Shown in pieces: positions 52,393 to 61,002 of a stretch of 64,000 bases of DNA. Every line of letters begins with the position of its first letter. Within the stretch, counting starts at the first letter, position 1. Made by a program: the position numbers and the translations under genes. Below the pieces are notes generated by a model. The model did no database searches and had not been told where the DNA came from. It saw only the letters and a list, made by a program, of their open reading frames with translations. The stretch is from a virus, in IMG/VR virus record IMGVR_UViG_3300024344_002032, positions 23,859-87,858 of that record. The stretch is one strand, 5' to 3'.

Positions 52393-53881
52393 TTTGTTTT
52401 CTCCTTAACATTTCAGCTCTTCTTTGTTCTAATCGAATAGCTCTTTGTGTTTTAGTAGTGCTTTGTCTACAACTATTATAAAATTCTTCATACTCAGGAA
52501 ATGCTTTCAAAAAATCTGTATCTCTTCTCTTATCATGTTCAGTAAAGAAATTATAAAAATCACTTCTTCCTTTTCTAAGATAATCCTCACTAACTTCTGC
52601 TGATTTAAAATAATCTACAACTCTTCTAAACTTTTCTACTTCTAATGTTTTAAATTTAGTATTATCTTCATCATTCTGAAAATTCATCATAAACTCTAAG
52701 TGTCTATTCATATAATGAGTAAAATCTTCTTTAGGTAAAATATTCATATCATAGTGTGGTGGTTCTTTTAAATATGGTGTATCCATCTGTATTCTCTGAA
52801 GTGGTATTGGTTGATTTATATTACCACGTTCTTTTGCACCTTTATCGTTATACTTTTCTCTCCACTTTAATATCTGCTCTAATAATGAATCAAAATTAGA
52901 AACACATAAATTATTAAAAGTAATCATTAATGATAATTTAGAATCTTTAATTTCAGTTAAATACTTATCAAAATTTCTCTTAAATAATTCTATATCTAAA
53001 CCATTTCTTATATATTCAGCTTTATCTTTATCCCAAGTATCTATAGAAGTAAATAGTTTAAACTCTTTTACTTTTTTCTCCTCTATAATTGGTTTTAACT
53101 TTTCTATAAACCTATCAAAGAGTTTTGGATTTGCACCAAGATTAGAATTTATGTTTAACTCAAGATTTGGCATAGGGTTCTTATTAATCTCATCTAATAA
53201 TCTATATGTACTACCATGTATTGTTGGTTCACCACCTGTAATCCTTAATATATTTAATGTCTTAGAAACTTCTGGCCACCACTTCCACCATGCTTCAATA
53301 TATGGATTATCTTCTTCTGATTCATATAACTTGTCAATAAACCAATCTACATCATATGTGCCAGTATAATTCTTTGTATAAGGACCAAATTTTTTAATCT
53401 CATCTAAAAATCTTGAACTGTATCTTGGATGACAATAACCACATTTAAAGTTACAAGAATTTCCAAATGAAAGTTCAATGTATTCTGGATTAACATTCAT
53501 ATCCCAGGGGTTATTTATGATATCATCTAATCTACTTTTATCTCCCTCATGTATTGATAGTGTTCTTTGTTTTCTATCACTTATATAATCAGAACCCATA
53601 GATTCTACATTCCAACAATAAGTACATCCTGCAGGTTTCTCACCCTCTAACATCATCTTTCGTTCTAACTTCTTTTGTTTGGTATTGTGTAAAGCAGATG
53701 GATTGTCTTTCAACTCATCTAAAGGAATAACGTGTGGTTGTGGATGGTAACAGCTATGAGTCTCACCTAAATGTAGATAGATGGTAACATGATGCCATTT
53801 GGCAAGACAAAAAGTAGGACTTGTTCTTGCTTCTATCTGTGGTAAAATCTCTTTTATACGATCGTGTTCGTAATTACTCAT
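52376..53881 (-). CDS. Radical SAM protein, twitch-like
   Basis: 501 residues from ATG at 53881 (MSNYEHDRIKE), overlapping the upstream stop. N-terminal cysteine region FCLAKWHHVTIYLHLGETHS...CY, CTYCWNVESMG, then SFGNSCNFKCGYCHPRYSS near residue 145 and ILRITGGEPTIHGST. C-terminal 90 residues are charged helix. First radical SAM gene after the three galactosyltransferase-like genes, overlapping the last of them. Confidence 0.88.
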   Translation of the reverse strand: MSNYEHDRIKEILPQIEARTSPTFCLAKWHHVTIYLHLGETHSCYHPQPHVIPLDELKDNPSALHNTKQKKLERKMMLEGEKPAGCTYCWNVESMGSDYISDRKQRTLSIHEGDKSRLDDIINNPWDMNVNPEYIELSFGNSCNFKCGYCHPRYSSRFLDEIKKFGPYTKNYTGTYDVDWFIDKLYESEEDNPYIEAWWKWWPEVSKTLNILRITGGEPTIHGSTYRLLDEINKNPMPNLELNINSNLGANPKLFDRFIEKLKPIIEEKKVKEFKLFTSIDTWDKDKAEYIRNGLDIELFKRNFDKYLTEIKDSKLSLMITFNNLCVSNFDSLLEQILKWREKYNDKGAKERGNINQPIPLQRIQMDTPYLKEPPHYDMNILPKEDFTHYMNRHLEFMMNFQNDEDNTKFKTLEVEKFRRVVDYFKSAEVSEDYLRKGRSDFYNFFTEHDKRRDTDFLKAFPEYEEFYNSCRQSTTKTQRAIRLEQRRAEMLRRKQNDKVD

Positions 53882-55301
53882 CCACAAACCTCACATTAAT
53901 CATTTTATGATTTTTATAAACTTCTTCAATATTATCTATTTTATATTTCATATTTTTTACACCATATTGATCATTATCAATATCAATTTTATTCTCTTGC
54001 ATTTCTAATCTATATAATCTCTCATTTACTTGAGTAGTATCTTTTGCAAATGTATCACCTACTATACCCTCATCTTCGTGTGGTAAACATTTAAATCTAC
54101 TAAATCTTCTATGTGGAACAACTGTAAATGGTATTTTGTCAATAACTTCTTGAGTTATACTAGCAGTATTTCCATTCCACAATTGACCATGATTTTCATA
54201 ACCACTTTTATCAATAATAAATTTATAATCTTTAACAGTTTCAAAATCATAATCCAACACTACTTCGTCTCTATGATTTATTATCTTAAAATAAGCTAAA
54301 CTACCATTAAATGTTTTATGATATTCATTATTGTCATCTCCTTTACCAAGAAACATATCAGAACCACCATATCTTTTAAGTGGTGTAAAATATTCTAATG
54401 GTGATTCTGTTCCTGTACCATGTCTTGTATCAGAATCTTCTCCGTTTATTTGTAATCTTATATGTTTCTTTCTATCGTCAACTTTAACATTAACTAATGT
54501 CCATTCATTAGGATATCTTTTAGCCCAACTATATAATATATCATTCTTCCAACTCCACATTGTATTGGATATTGCTCTTGCATTAGTATAACTAATTGTA
54601 TGATCCCACCCTCTTCTACAAAAAATTGGATATTGTAAATGTTTATGATTATCATCCCCAATTAAATATTGATTATCATAATCATGTTGTGGTTTAACTA
54701 ACATTTCAATTTCAAAATTTCTACTATTGAAATTATGTAATGATCTTGATGATGGTATTTTAACGTAACTATATCCTAAATTGAGAATACTTGTTACTCC
54801 TGGTCCTTTAAGATATCTATCATTTGTCATTCCTTTTAAATGACATCTCCAAAACAAATCATCGTCTTCCATTCCCCATCCCCAATAGTTGGCATGGTAT
54901 CCATTTACTTTTTCAAATTGTTCTATAGTAAATAAAACAACACCACCAAAGTATTCTACATCTCTGAGATTATAATCCCATTGTGATAAGTAAGTTGCTA
55001 TGTGAACTGGATTGTCTTTTGGATAACTATAGTCTGCACCATCTTCAGGTAACATATCTACATCATGAAATGCTACATAATCACAACCCTCTTCTTTAGC
55101 TGCTAGAAATGCAGCATTTTTTGTACCACTTCGATTGAATAATTTATCATCTACTTGATGACCAATAAAAATTTTGTGTTTTATATTCCTATCATTAAGA
55201 AATTTAGTTAGATAGGGAACTAATGTATCTAAATGTTTTTTTCTAACACCATCACCAGTATCTCTATAAGGAATGCAGACACCCAAATAATGTTCTGACA
55301 T
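53874..55301 (-). CDS. GT7 (beta-1,4-galactosyltransferase-like) with inserted LamG-like domain, copy A
   Basis: 475 residues. Residues 1-150 match beta4GalT: GVCIPYRDTGDG, AFHDVDMLPED (DVD 80-82), YFGGVVLFTIEQFEKVNGYH and NYWGWGMEDDDLFWRC (140-148). About 200 residues of jellyroll-like strands follow (FEIEMLVKPQHDYDNQ, NEWTLVNVKVDDRKKHIRL). Then VPHRRFSRF and YGVKNMKYKIDNIEE resume, matching the end of beta4GalT (DGLNSLTYQV in the human enzyme). So the LamG-like part looks inserted, not appended. Metal and acceptor residues look intact. Confidence 0.82.
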   Translation of the reverse strand: MSEHYLGVCIPYRDTGDGVRKKHLDTLVPYLTKFLNDRNIKHKIFIGHQVDDKLFNRSGTKNAAFLAAKEEGCDYVAFHDVDMLPEDGADYSYPKDNPVHIATYLSQWDYNLRDVEYFGGVVLFTIEQFEKVNGYHANYWGWGMEDDDLFWRCHLKGMTNDRYLKGPGVTSILNLGYSYVKIPSSRSLHNFNSRNFEIEMLVKPQHDYDNQYLIGDDNHKHLQYPIFCRRGWDHTISYTNARAISNTMWSWKNDILYSWAKRYPNEWTLVNVKVDDRKKHIRLQINGEDSDTRHGTGTESPLEYFTPLKRYGGSDMFLGKGDDNNEYHKTFNGSLAYFKIINHRDEVVLDYDFETVKDYKFIIDKSGYENHGQLWNGNTASITQEVIDKIPFTVVPHRRFSRFKCLPHEDEGIVGDTFAKDTTQVNERLYRLEMQENKIDIDNDQYGVKNMKYKIDNIEEVYKNHKMINVRFVDE

Positions 55302-56860
55302 TACAACTCCACACTAATCAATGTAGTATTATCTGATAATTCCTTTTTATCTACAAACTTATATTTTAAAGTATTTAATCCGTCAATGTGCCAATCTTCT
55401 AAACCATTCTTTACTTTATTAAAAAATCTTGTTTGATTTCCTCTTGTCTCTGGATGTATCCAATGTAATCCGTCAGCTGCCCAAGCAGATTTCTTATGTT
55501 CTTGTGATGAAAAACCACCATATCTACGATGTGGTATACTCAAAAAAGTTCCCAACGATCCCACCTTTTGTCCTTTTTTAGCTCCAACTATATCACCACT
55601 ATTAAACCAACCACTATTATCTAAAACTTGATTTCCTACAATATGTTTGAAATCATAATATAAAAGTAAATTATTAGAACTTACATACTCATCAAAACTA
55701 TCAGTTAAACTTTTTATATAATTGTTATTATATAATGACTTAACTTCTTTCATATCTAAAGCACTATTCCAAATAGCAACCTCAGATATCTTTCCTTTAA
55801 AATTATAAGAGTATTCTTTATTATCTGAATGAGCACAACCTAAATAAATAAAATCTTCTTTTGTATAATCATATAACTTTTCTATCTTTTTAGAATCTAC
55901 TATCTCACCATTTTGATAGAAAGTGAATCTATCTGCTTCTTTGTTATAAACCATAGTTAAATGATTAAAGTATTCTGTTTCTATATCTGTAAGGATTGCT
56001 TGTGATTTTAAATCAGAATCAAATATATCTGCTTTATATCTTCTATGACTTGTATAAGATAAACCACAATGATAACCAGGTATAGAAAAAACAAAATGTT
56101 CATCATATGGTATATCCTCTACTTGATGTTGTGTATCTGGTTTTAAACTAACTGTAACACTAAAGCTATTTTGAGTTAATTTTTTAAGTTCATCCGTAAC
56201 AGTTATTTTTACATAATCGTCAAAACCATCAAAAATTAAAAAATCATAAAGGTTTTGATTTTTCACACCAAAAAACTTATTATCTATTGGTAATCCTGCT
56301 TCTTTACATCTAAACAATAAGTCATCATCCTCAAATCCCCATCCCCAATAGTTATTTGATCTACCATTTACTAATTCATATTGATCTCTTGTAAATAAAG
56401 TTACACCACCAAAGTAATCAGCAAATTGTAATTGATAATCGTATTCACTTGTATAACCAGCAAGATGTATTGGATAGTGTTCAGGATAAGAATAGTCAAC
56501 ATCTTTTTCTGGCAATAAGTCAACATCATGAAATGCATAATGAGTAAAATCCCAATCAGAACATTTATGGTCTCTCCATTTCCTACGAAAAGATTTAGCT
56601 AAACTATAACTTGTTCTTGTTCTTAACTCAGAATCAAAGTTTTGTCTATTAGATGGATATTCTTTTCTTATAGTTGAAGCGAAACCAATATTTAATAACT
56701 TACCCTGATTAAATGATTTGTTATCTGATTGTTCTACTACAAAAATATGATAATCTGTATCTTTATCAGAAAAAAACTTATCTATATGCTTGATAAATCT
56801 ATCAAGTTGTTTTTTTCTATTCCGATACGGAACTATTATCGCTAGCTTCGACTTTTTCAT
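55301..56860 (-). CDS. GT7 (beta-1,4-galactosyltransferase-like) with inserted LamG-like domain, copy B
   Basis: 519 residues from ATG at 56860 (MKKSKLAIIVPYRNRKKQLD), the start aligned with the other copies. AFHDVDLLPEKD (DVD 112-114), YFGGVTLFTRDQYELVNG and NYWGWGFEDDDLLFRC (to 180) are canonical. Residues about 205-390 are the LamG-like jellyroll (FSVTVSLKPD, FTFYQNGEIVDSKK, GKISEVAIWNSALDM). The GT7 end returns at SIPHRRYGGFSS and DGLNTLKYKFVDKKEL. Overlaps a small gene by 44 bases. Confidence 0.83.
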   Translation of the reverse strand: MKKSKLAIIVPYRNRKKQLDRFIKHIDKFFSDKDTDYHIFVVEQSDNKSFNQGKLLNIGFASTIRKEYPSNRQNFDSELRTRTSYSLAKSFRRKWRDHKCSDWDFTHYAFHDVDLLPEKDVDYSYPEHYPIHLAGYTSEYDYQLQFADYFGGVTLFTRDQYELVNGRSNNYWGWGFEDDDLLFRCKEAGLPIDNKFFGVKNQNLYDFLIFDGFDDYVKITVTDELKKLTQNSFSVTVSLKPDTQHQVEDIPYDEHFVFSIPGYHCGLSYTSHRRYKADIFDSDLKSQAILTDIETEYFNHLTMVYNKEADRFTFYQNGEIVDSKKIEKLYDYTKEDFIYLGCAHSDNKEYSYNFKGKISEVAIWNSALDMKEVKSLYNNNYIKSLTDSFDEYVSSNNLLLYYDFKHIVGNQVLDNSGWFNSGDIVGAKKGQKVGSLGTFLSIPHRRYGGFSSQEHKKSAWAADGLHWIHPETRGNQTRFFNKVKNGLEDWHIDGLNTLKYKFVDKKELSDNTTLISVEL

Positions 56861-57053
56861 TTCTTCTTGGTGGTCTATTTGGATTACCCTCAACTTGCGC
56901 TTTTAATAGATTGTAAAATTCATAATAATACCACTCTATTCTTTCTTGATGTTGAACTAAATCAAGTTCAAGTAATGTATCTTCCATTGTTTGTAAAGAT
57001 GTAGCAATACTTTCAAGAGATTTTACTAATCTATCTATTTGTTGTTCTTCCAT
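56817..57053 (-). CDS. Small coiled-coil protein between galactosyltransferase-like genes
   Basis: 78 residues from ATG at 57053, preceded by AGGAG at 5 nt; the longer frame to 57083 runs into the upstream gene. MEEQQIDRLVKSLESIATS and TMEDTLLELDLVQHQERI form a charged helix; the tail is Pro/Arg/Glu-rich. Function unknown. It overlaps the start of copy B, so translation may be coupled. Confidence 0.55.
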   Translation of the reverse strand: MEEQQIDRLVKSLESIATSLQTMEDTLLELDLVQHQERIEWYYYEFYNLLKAQVEGNPNRPPRRNEKVEASDNSSVSE

Positions 57054-57061
57054 AAGAACTC

Positions 57062-58651
57062 CTATGTTATTATTTCTAACCATTCATGGTTTGTTTCATA
57101 TTCTTTTCTACTACCAAGTTTGTAGTCTAAATTATTTAAACCTATATCATCTATATCTATTGTACCTAACCTAACTTCACCAAAAAATATATCCCCATTT
57201 TGTAATATATCTGGATCATATGATTTTAATTGTGTAAGAATATGTTCTTTATAATTTAATTCTTTTCCATCATCTAAAGTTTTATATACACCAAATCTTC
57301 GCATAGGTACTTTTATTTCATTCCCTAATATTATTTCTTCTTTATCGTGAGTTATAAATTTGTTACCAACCATTTTAGCTTTATTACCTATTAGAGCTAA
57401 TCTCTCTGTACTACCAAAGGGAAATTTATCAGTATTCCAATCTCTATACTTATTTTTACCACTTCTATCAGCTTTTTGTTTTGCTATATATTGATTAGGA
57501 TTTTTAGTATTGGTAGTAAAAACTCCATTGTTTTCATTTCGTGTTTCATCTAATATGAAACTTCCGTAACCTTTATCACATCTATAAAATAATAATGGAT
57601 TATATCTTAAATCTTCTATCTTATCCACATATAATGTTCTAACATCTTCTAAATTTAAATTAGTATTCCAAAAAGAAATTTCACTAATATCACCTGTAAA
57701 ACAATGTTCTTTTTCTGAATCTGAACCAATATAAAACCATTCATCTTTAAAATCTTCTAATGTAGTTATTTTTTTAATATCAATTAAAGAACCATTTATA
57801 TATGCTTTAAACTCTTTACTATCTTTATCATATACCATACATAAATGATACCATTCATTTGGTATTCTATAATCTTCTATTACATAAGCATTATTTTTAT
57901 CATCCCAAAGAGTAAATTTAAACTTATCTTCTGGAGTATAAGTTATACCAAATCCTATAGGTGGCCTTGTAAAAATAAATTGTTCATAATCATTATGTTT
58001 TGGGTTTACCCATATAGAAAAAGAAAAACTTTTACTTGTTAAACCATTTATAGAATCTGAAGTTTCTATTTCTATACAAGTATTTCTTTCAAGAGTAATT
58101 TTATTTAAATCTTTTCTTATATAATTGTTATGTAAATAAATTTGCTCAAATGAATATCTTGAATTTTTTGATACTGATGAAATATCTATAAAGTTTTCTA
58201 ATGGTAATTCTTTCTCAACCATTCTATGCAACAAATCATTATCTTCATATCCCCAACCCCAATATTCATCAGAAAATCCATTGATTTGTTCAAAGTGTTC
58301 TTTATTGATTAAGAATACTCCACTAATAAACTCTTCGTATGGAATATATTGATCATCTACAATTGAAGCTAAATGAGTTGGTTCATCAGTATAGGAATAA
58401 TCACACTCATCTGTCATAGGTAATAGGTTAACATCGTGAAAGCAGAAGTAATCAAAATCATCTTTAATTACATCAAAAACTGAATTAAACAATTGACCTC
58501 TATTAAAAGGTCTATCGTCTCTTTGTTCTGCTACGATAATTTGATAATCGATTCCTTTATTTTCTAAAAAGGAATCCATATGTGGTATGAAAATGTCTAA
58601 TTGTTTACGTCTATCACGATACGGAACAATTATTGCTAATCTTTTATCCAT
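57062..58651 (-). CDS. GT7-like protein with inserted LamG-like domain, copy C (altered active site)
   Basis: 529 residues. LAIIVPYRDRRKQLDIF, FCFHDVNLLPMT and DEYWGWGYEDNDLLHRM follow the beta4GalT order, but DVD is DVN (73-75) and EDDD is EDND (131-139), changing residues used for metal and acceptor. LamG-like strands occupy about 190-375 (FSFSIWVNPKH, FKAYINGSLIDIKK, GDISEISFWNTNLNL). The GT7 end is IKVPMRRFGVYKT and IGLNNLDYKLGSRKEY; the His seen in copies A and B (PHRR) is Met. Likely weak, altered or inactive. TATTTATA lies 22 nt before its ATG. Confidence 0.8.
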   Translation of the reverse strand: MDKRLAIIVPYRDRRKQLDIFIPHMDSFLENKGIDYQIIVAEQRDDRPFNRGQLFNSVFDVIKDDFDYFCFHDVNLLPMTDECDYSYTDEPTHLASIVDDQYIPYEEFISGVFLINKEHFEQINGFSDEYWGWGYEDNDLLHRMVEKELPLENFIDISSVSKNSRYSFEQIYLHNNYIRKDLNKITLERNTCIEIETSDSINGLTSKSFSFSIWVNPKHNDYEQFIFTRPPIGFGITYTPEDKFKFTLWDDKNNAYVIEDYRIPNEWYHLCMVYDKDSKEFKAYINGSLIDIKKITTLEDFKDEWFYIGSDSEKEHCFTGDISEISFWNTNLNLEDVRTLYVDKIEDLRYNPLLFYRCDKGYGSFILDETRNENNGVFTTNTKNPNQYIAKQKADRSGKNKYRDWNTDKFPFGSTERLALIGNKAKMVGNKFITHDKEEIILGNEIKVPMRRFGVYKTLDDGKELNYKEHILTQLKSYDPDILQNGDIFFGEVRLGTIDIDDIGLNNLDYKLGSRKEYETNHEWLEIIT

Positions 58652-58672
58652 TAAAACCTACTTTTTGTCATA

Positions 58673-58680
58673 TATAAATA
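58673..58680 (-). promoter_or_regulatory. TATTTATA promoter-like element (TATTTATATATGAC)
   Basis: In the 62-nt gap between the Hint protein gene and the GT7-like operon, 22 nt before the ATG at 58651. The 14-base extended form is identical to that at 8816. Confidence 0.42.
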
Positions 58681-58713
58681 TATAATAAAATTACCAAAAT
58701 AAATTATATTTAA

Positions 58714-59907
58714 TTAAATTGCAGTTCCACCTACTCCTGGATCTTCAACGAATGTATGTGCTGAATCTGATACTGGTGCACTCTCACTACCTTTATTATG
58801 AACTAATACATTTTCTGCAAAATATGTGTTGTTACCATCCACATCTACATTTACAATTTCTATTTCTTCTTCTATTTCTTCTATAGTATCTATTGAAATT
58901 TCTTTCATATCTTTATCATGCATAATTTGACCAACTTTTAGATTACGAACATATTCCCAACACCAAAATTCTTTACTATCTTTTCCCTCTGTTTCTAAAT
59001 AAAATCCCTCTGGAATTTTAACAAAAAATGGATGTTCACCTGTAACTTTTATTTCACCATTAATAAGAAAATAACTATCAGCAAAATCAAAGAACATATT
59101 AATTATTTTAGATGTAACCACTTCAGATTCACCTAACTCTGTAATACAATATTCAGCAAATGATACTTCACTTGCAATCATTGGATGTTCATCTTCTGTT
59201 TTTGCATTTGGCATTCTCATAGAAAGAAGTTCATCACCAATAGCTAATTCTTGTATTTCTCTTTGTGTTCCATCTGCTAATGTAAGTTTAGTATCTGGTG
59301 TAAAACAAGTAATAGCAACACTATTGTATGTATCTTCTACTTGAGTAACACCAACAATATATTTATTATAATTTGTTGCGTGATCATTAAATCCACTTGA
59401 TACTCTATCGTCAACATATGCTGCTGACATAGATACTTTAAAATCTCTTGTATGTGCTGCTGAGAACTCAGGTCTTGTACCATCTCCATCACCTGGTACA
59501 CCAGATGTTCTATTTGATATTGCACCTGCTGTAAACGAACCTGTATAATTTGGTTGTGTCGCTGAAGAAGTATTATAAACTGTACCAGCAGATCCTGATA
59601 ATTGGATAGCGTGCCAAACAAAGTTATGATGCCAAGTTCCTATTCTTGAAAGAAATCGTGAACCTGCATCAGAAAATTCCATTTTAACTATTTCATTAGT
59701 TCCTTCATCATGAAATTTACTTTTTGAAAGTGCTGCGGTTACTGATGAAATAGAGAAATCCGACATTTTAAAATCATTGCCGCTAGTAGTACCACCAGCG
59801 TCTGCACGCAATTTTGAATCTGCTGTAGTATCACTACTAACATTTGCTGGATCTGTAGCTCTTCTCAGTTTTCCTAACGATAAATTTTGTCCTGAATCAG
59901 TTGCCAT
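58714..59907 (-). CDS. Virion-like protein with C-terminal Hint (intein-like) domain and short tail
   Basis: 397 residues. Residues 1-200 are Ser/Thr/Gly-rich, starting SGQNLSLGKLRRA with FKMSDFSISSV, the style of phage fibre or adaptor proteins. Residues 201-371 form a Hint domain: Cys201 in TCFTPDTKLTLADGTQREI, block B VTGEHPFFVK, and GNNTYFAENVLVHNK ending in His370-Asn371. A 26-residue tail follows; its first residue is Lys, not the Ser, Thr or Cys needed for standard splicing. So cleavage at either end is more likely than splicing (bacterial intein-like type A). Confidence 0.82.
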   Translation of the reverse strand: MATDSGQNLSLGKLRRATDPANVSSDTTADSKLRADAGGTTSGNDFKMSDFSISSVTAALSKSKFHDEGTNEIVKMEFSDAGSRFLSRIGTWHHNFVWHAIQLSGSAGTVYNTSSATQPNYTGSFTAGAISNRTSGVPGDGDGTRPEFSAAHTRDFKVSMSAAYVDDRVSSGFNDHATNYNKYIVGVTQVEDTYNSVAITCFTPDTKLTLADGTQREIQELAIGDELLSMRMPNAKTEDEHPMIASEVSFAEYCITELGESEVVTSKIINMFFDFADSYFLINGEIKVTGEHPFFVKIPEGFYLETEGKDSKEFWCWEYVRNLKVGQIMHDKDMKEISIDTIEEIEEEIEIVNVDVDGNNTYFAENVLVHNKGSESAPVSDSAHTFVEDPGVGGTAI

Positions 59908-59935
59908 TAATTGTTCCTATATATAGTTTGTCATT

Positions 59936-59943
59936 TATAAATA
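59936..59943 (-). promoter_or_regulatory. TATTTATA promoter-like element
   Basis: Minus-strand TATTTATAAATGACA between the GT-B gene and the Hint protein gene, 29 nt before the ATG at 59907. Confidence 0.38.
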
Positions 59944-61002
59944 TCAAGAATTATATATTTCTAAATATTTGTTCACCCATTCTTTTTTATCCGTATACCT
60001 ATCTAATTTATCTTTTAGATAATCAATGTAACCTTGTCTTTTATTTATGTCTAATTCACATATTTGTTTCCAACACTCTTCAAATTTTTCTTTTGTAGAA
60101 GCTCTAAATGGATATTCTATCTCATTTAACCAATCTTCTGATAATATAGGTATTTTACCATAATCAACTGCTTGAAATATACTATAACCAAATGGTTCGT
60201 ATATGTGAGCTGAATGTGATATTCCCCAATCATCTCTTTGTAAAAAACTCTCTAATCTTTCCCACCTATATTGATATAACCTTGATTTATTAAATTTTAA
60301 ATTTAATTTTTCTTTCCATTCTTTAAAATGATCTACTCTTGTAAAAAAATAAGATGGAATGTCTTCTAAAAAATGAGGTGCTTTTCTTGTTTCCATTCTT
60401 GAACAAAAACCAACTCTATTACTTTCTACTGCTTTACTATCTCCTTTAAACTCATAAAAATTTGGTATGTCTATAATATCATAATCTTTATGATAAGTGG
60501 TATCACTTAAACCTATCCATATAGTCTTTTTAGCTATATCTAACATTTCTTTTTCCCAACTATCATCTGCTGAAAAATGTTTTAACCAAGATAAACCCAA
60601 ATCTTTATGTGCTCTTAATGATTTATAAAGAGAGCAATGCATCACATTAGATTCTATCTTATCTGCATTATCTAATATAACCTTTGTTGGTTCATAATAA
60701 CTATGAAGTATATGAATCTTTTCTGCACCATTAAGTATTGTATAAAAATCTGGATGATTTCTATAAATTGCTTCTACACAAATCGTACTATATGGAAAAT
60801 GCTTTATATCTTTATCTGTATTTAATCTATTTCTATCTATTAATAGAAAAAAAGGTTTATTTAATTTAGGTGCTATTTCTTTAATCCAATAATTAACCCA
60901 AACATCAGAACCACCACCTATATTAGAAGCTCCGCCTGTACTATAATAAACATCATATTCTTTTAATGATATTGTTCCTGCAATTAATTTTATTGACGAC
61001 AT
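59944..61002 (-). CDS. GT-B glycosyltransferase, GT4-like
   Basis: 352 residues. TGGASNIGGGSDVWVNYWIKE near the start is a typical Gly-rich acceptor loop; HIYEPFGYSIFQAVDYGKIP near residue 275 is the EPFGxxxxEA donor motif, with Gln in place of the second Glu. VGFCSRMETRKAPHFLEDIP is the strand before it. Sits between two Hint-protein genes, its start overlapping the upstream end by 13 bases, so its target may be virion proteins made from neighbouring genes. Confidence 0.78.
   Translation of the reverse strand: MSSIKLIAGTISLKEYDVYYSTGGASNIGGGSDVWVNYWIKEIAPKLNKPFFLLIDRNRLNTDKDIKHFPYSTICVEAIYRNHPDFYTILNGAEKIHILHSYYEPTKVILDNADKIESNVMHCSLYKSLRAHKDLGLSWLKHFSADDSWEKEMLDIAKKTIWIGLSDTTYHKDYDIIDIPNFYEFKGDSKAVESNRVGFCSRMETRKAPHFLEDIPSYFFTRVDHFKEWKEKLNLKFNKSRLYQYRWERLESFLQRDDWGISHSAHIYEPFGYSIFQAVDYGKIPILSEDWLNEIEYPFRASTKEKFEECWKQICELDINKRQGYIDYLKDKLDRYTDKKEWVNKYLEIYNS

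Noticed and set aside
18230-53881. Whole block is a host chromosome fragment
   Set aside because: Base composition, strand, tight overlaps and repeated phage-type radical SAM families are continuous with the head and fibre genes on both sides; no insertion boundary, integrase or attachment repeat was seen.
58714-59907. Splicing intein in a structural protein
   Set aside because: The residue after His-Asn is Lys and only 26 residues follow, so standard protein splicing is unlikely.
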